From Polynucleobacter parvulilacunae (GTDB taxonomy: Bacteria; Pseudomonadota; Gammaproteobacteria; Burkholderiales; Burkholderiaceae), in NCBI RefSeq assembly GCF_018881715.1, contig NZ_JACVPW010000002.1, forward strand, positions 124,001 through 188,000: a stretch of 64,000 nt of DNA, written 5' to 3'. Both the position numbers and the translations under genes were made by a program. Positions 61,708 to 64,000 of this stretch are shown here, piece after piece (position 1 is the first letter of the stretch; each line of letters opens with the position of its first letter). Below the pieces are notes generated by a model. That model searched no databases. It saw only the letters and a program-made list of their open reading frames with translations, and had not been told where the DNA came from.

Positions 61708-61724
61708 ATGTAAAAACCATGACA
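61708..61724 (-). promoter_or_regulatory. Weak PhoB-box-like site upstream of ppx
   Basis: On the minus strand TGTCATGGTTTTTACAT has TGTCAT and TTACAT 11 bases apart. A CATAAT -10 (61699-61694) lies 14 bases after the second half-site. The second half-site has only four of six matches, so this is the weakest of the four candidates. Confidence 0.4.
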
Positions 61725-61774
61725 TATTGATGAAATACACACCATCGCCCTATAGGTAGGGCTGGGAACCTTGC

Positions 61775-61984
61775 TTAGGCCGCTAAGTTTTGCTCCGAAC
61801 TTGAACAATCACGGTTACCAAAGCTACATAAAATGCAGCAATCACCGGATTTAGGCTTAAGAATCGCACTACAAGAACGGCAGCGATAGAAATGTTGCGC
61901 ACCCTCTTCGGAGCTAATAATTTCAGAAGCCTGGCAATGTGGGCATGTAACAGTGGCTTGTGGGTATTGGATAGTCTTATTCAC
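61775..61984 (-). CDS. GDCCVxC-motif zinc-ribbon protein
   Basis: About 69 residues from GTG 61984; a TTG at 62002 is an alternative, and neither has a strong ribosome site. Cys pairs are in VTCPHCQA and YRCRSCSA, then the family signature KSGDCCILCSFGNRDC. These small proteins bind zinc or another metal; the function is unknown. It is downstream of mgtC on the same strand. Confidence 0.75.
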   Translation of the reverse strand: MNKTIQYPQATVTCPHCQASEIISSEEGAQHFYRCRSCSAILKPKSGDCCILCSFGNRDCSSSEQNLAA

Positions 61985-62038
61985 AGTGCCATATTGAATC
62001 AAAATTATGTCAATGCTGTGTCAAAGCTGTCGGCATGC

Positions 62039-62755
62039 TTAATCTGTTGTGCTCGGGCTCCAGAAGGCCTGGGTTACAAAATCCTGATCAGCAATTTTTG
62101 CTATGAGCTTATCCATCTCATCACCATCAACTGCAGACGCCGTTAATACCGCTTGAATTTCAACATCATCGCTGCCGAATTGATGCACTTCAACGTCTTG
62201 GGTTTGGTAGCCCGCCTCTTCTAAGGTTTTAATAAACTGCTTAAGAGCATGCTTTTGAGCATGTTTAGGGGTGATGATATAAACCGAATTTGTTACTTCA
62301 ACTGAGACGGTATCAAGGGGTTGGCGGTTAATAAAAGTCACTACAGGTCGTAACAGTGTGTTGGCAGCCAAAATAAATACCGTAGCTAACCCAGCCTCCA
62401 GTATCAAATCTGCGCCGGCACAGGCACCCACGGCTCCAGAAGCCCACAGAGTTGCTGCGGTATTAATGCCGCGAACATTACCCTCTTCACGCATGATGAC
62501 ACCAGCGCCTAGAAATCCAATACCAGAAACCACATAGGCCATCACATGCACAGCGCCCTCATGACCGGTGAGTCGATTTGCAGCGTCCACAAAAATAGCT
62601 GCTCCAATAGCAACCAGAATGTTGGTCCGCAATCCAGCAGTTCTTTGACGATATTGGCGCTCTAAACCAATGAGACCGCCAAAGAAAAAAGCTGCGGTCA
62701 GACTGATCGCGGTATCAGTCAATGATGCATAGTTAACGTTGTTAATGAATTCCAT
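62039..62755 (-). CDS. MgtC/SapB family membrane protein
   Basis: 238 residues. The MgtC N-terminal part has four or five hydrophobic helices (about 10-135) with FFFGGLIGLERQYRQRTAGLRTNILVAIGAA, GHEGAVHVMAYVVSGIGFLGAGVIMREEGNVRGINTAATLWASGAVGACAG, all strongly conserved. A soluble ACT-like C-terminal domain (about 145-238) follows. MgtC proteins are linked to magnesium and phosphate starvation in several bacteria. It is 11 bases downstream of the alkaline phosphatase gene, so it is in its operon. Confidence 0.9.
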   Translation of the reverse strand: MEFINNVNYASLTDTAISLTAAFFFGGLIGLERQYRQRTAGLRTNILVAIGAAIFVDAANRLTGHEGAVHVMAYVVSGIGFLGAGVIMREEGNVRGINTAATLWASGAVGACAGADLILEAGLATVFILAANTLLRPVVTFINRQPLDTVSVEVTNSVYIITPKHAQKHALKQFIKTLEEAGYQTQDVEVHQFGSDDVEIQAVLTASAVDGDEMDKLIAKIADQDFVTQAFWSPSTTD

Positions 62756-62766
62756 AGCGCTATTCG

Positions 62767-64000
62767 TTATTTTGATCCAAGGCCCAAAGACTCAACCATT
62801 ATCTTAAATACTTCCGTGTTATCCATGAAGCCCTTAAATTTTTCTGAGCCAGGCCCCATAGCATTGAGCACGGCATCATCAGCGGTATGTACTCCAACAT
62901 CCTGATGTGATGGCAGATTTCCACCGACATGAATCGCGTCTTCTTGAAGCTGTAAATATTTAGGATTCGCTACATACTTGCCTGACTCATCCTTAATGGC
63001 CGGGGTAAATGTACCATCTAATTTTGGATGCATGGTCTCGTAATGATCTGGATAGTTCCCGTAGAAGAAAGCGATCCGCTTGGATACGTCGATATTATTT
63101 GGATAACCCCTAGCATCCGCCTGCGGGTAATTAGGATATCCAGCTGCAGCATAGGTACCCACTTTTTCACGCAGTGGCCCCGGCTTATCGTCATGTACTA
63201 CTCCACTAATCGAGCCGCTATGAGTATGGTCAGGCGTAACAATAATGAGCGTATCAGGATGGGTCTTGGCATAGTCTTTAGCAATTTGCACAGCATTACT
63301 TAACATAATCGTGTCAAATGCAGCCCTCTCCCAGTCTAGGGGATGATTGAACTTATCAATTAACGCCGCCTCAACCATCAGAAAGAAGCCATTTGGATTT
63401 CTGGATAACACCTCTATTGCTGACTGCGTCATCTCAGTGAGGTCAGGTTGATTAGGATATTTATCAACCGTATTCTTTTTTAAATACAGACGATCTAATG
63501 ATCCATCCATGTTATCAGGATGAAAAACACCAAATAATTTTCTAGTATTTTTGTTCTCGGCAGCAGAAGCTAACTCTTGCTTAGTAAATGCAATCTTATA
63601 ACCGTCAGATTTAAATGATTCAACTAAATTCTTCTCGTCTTTTCGCTTAGATACTTTTTCTGTTTGCGGATAAAAATATGCAGCCCCACCGCCCAGGATA
63701 ACCTCTGCTCCACTAGCCAATAACTGATCAGCGATATATTGCTTGTCTGCCCTGCGCCTAGTATGCGAGACCATTGCACCTGGTGTGGCATCTTGTAACT
63801 CAGCATCAGAAACGATGCCAACTGACATCTTAGTATTGCGTTTAATGAGCTCTACAATTGTTTCTACTTTGGGATGAGCCAAATTGTCACTAGCACGAGA
63901 AACATATACGCCCATTGCATTGACTGCTGTTTTATGTCCTGTGGTGTAGGCACTCATGGAGTTAGCGGAGTCTGTAATCAGGGAATCCGATCCCGAGGTA
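62767..64000 (-). CDS. phoA: Alkaline phosphatase, PhoA family, 5' end beyond window
   Basis: The minus-strand frame is open to the right edge, so the N-terminus and promoter are missing. The catalytic Ser is in LITDSANSMSAY near the edge. Metal ligands follow in IVTPDHTHSG, LMVEAALIDKFNHPLDWERAAFDTIML and LPSHQDVGVHTADDAVLNAMGPG. It hydrolyses phosphate esters in the periplasm. It leads a unit with mgtC and stands next to the phosphate-starvation genes on its left. Confidence 0.88.
   Translation of the reverse strand, partial: TSGSDSLITDSANSMSAYTTGHKTAVNAMGVYVSRASDNLAHPKVETIVELIKRNTKMSVGIVSDAELQDATPGAMVSHTRRRADKQYIADQLLASGAEVILGGGAAYFYPQTEKVSKRKDEKNLVESFKSDGYKIAFTKQELASAAENKNTRKLFGVFHPDNMDGSLDRLYLKKNTVDKYPNQPDLTEMTQSAIEVLSRNPNGFFLMVEAALIDKFNHPLDWERAAFDTIMLSNAVQIAKDYAKTHPDTLIIVTPDHTHSGSISGVVHDDKPGPLREKVGTYAAAGYPNYPQADARGYPNNIDVSKRIAFFYGNYPDHYETMHPKLDGTFTPAIKDESGKYVANPKYLQLQEDAIHVGGNLPSHQDVGVHTADDAVLNAMGPGSEKFKGFMDNTEVFKIMVESLGLGSK

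Overview
The window looks like a chromosomal segment of a betaproteobacterium of the Burkholderiaceae, most likely Polynucleobacter or a close freshwater relative. This is inferred from the protein families, the moderately AT-rich base use and the very tight gene packing; no rRNA or tRNA gene is present to confirm it. Most genes sit in short operons with 4-base ATGA overlaps.

Layout. 1-19050 is ordinary chromosome: a sialidase-like gene and a family-39 glycosyltransferase, flavocytochrome c sulfide dehydrogenase (fccAB), a PsiE-type membrane protein, an orphan TAXI-type binding protein, pirin, a UxaA-family dehydratase, cbpA/cbpM, uup, a small P-loop kinase, ompW preceded by two FNR-type boxes, hemN, a FAD oxidoreductase, yaeQ, a PIN-domain gene and a luciferase-like monooxygenase. 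19192-44010 is an accessory block that reads as more AT-rich. It holds a three-recombinase integrase cassette with a coiled-coil partner and a divergent HTH-HNH gene (19.2-25.3 kb), a galE with a shortened 3' end, a 15-gene aryl-polyene-type polyketide cluster on the minus strand (26.9-39.7 kb), two lipoprotein genes, a gene remnant, a solitary OLD-family ATPase/nuclease and a small XRE regulator. 44250-53714 is again ordinary: slyX, holin-like, AsmA, YjdM, YdcH, a histone-H1-like tailed protein, a beta-helix lipoprotein and an arsenic operon (arsR-arsC-acr3).

53750-64000 is the most striking region, a phosphate-starvation island. It contains two convergent polyphosphate kinase 2 genes, one coupled by TAATG to a lysine-rich protein gene. 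It also carries an apparent membrane-lipid substitution set: PlsC/OlsA-type acyltransferase, PlcP-type phospholipase C, Agt-type glycosyltransferase, diacylglycerol kinase and OlsB-type acyltransferase. Ppx/GppA, MgtC and an alkaline phosphatase follow. I found good PhoB-box candidates (11-bp-spaced GTCAT/TGTCA repeats) in front of both ppk2 transcription units and in front of plcP, and a weaker one in front of ppx.

How the parts fit. Under phosphate limitation PlcP would strip phospholipid head groups, Agt would glycosylate the diacylglycerol, DgkA would recycle any excess, and OlsB plus an OlsA-like enzyme would make phosphorus-free ornithine lipid. Alkaline phosphatase would scavenge phosphate while PPK2 and Ppx manage polyphosphate. 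The polyene cluster would make an outer-membrane-anchored aryl-polyene pigment. No CRISPR array or complete phage was seen. Functions are assigned by family recognition from the sequence alone; no database search was run.
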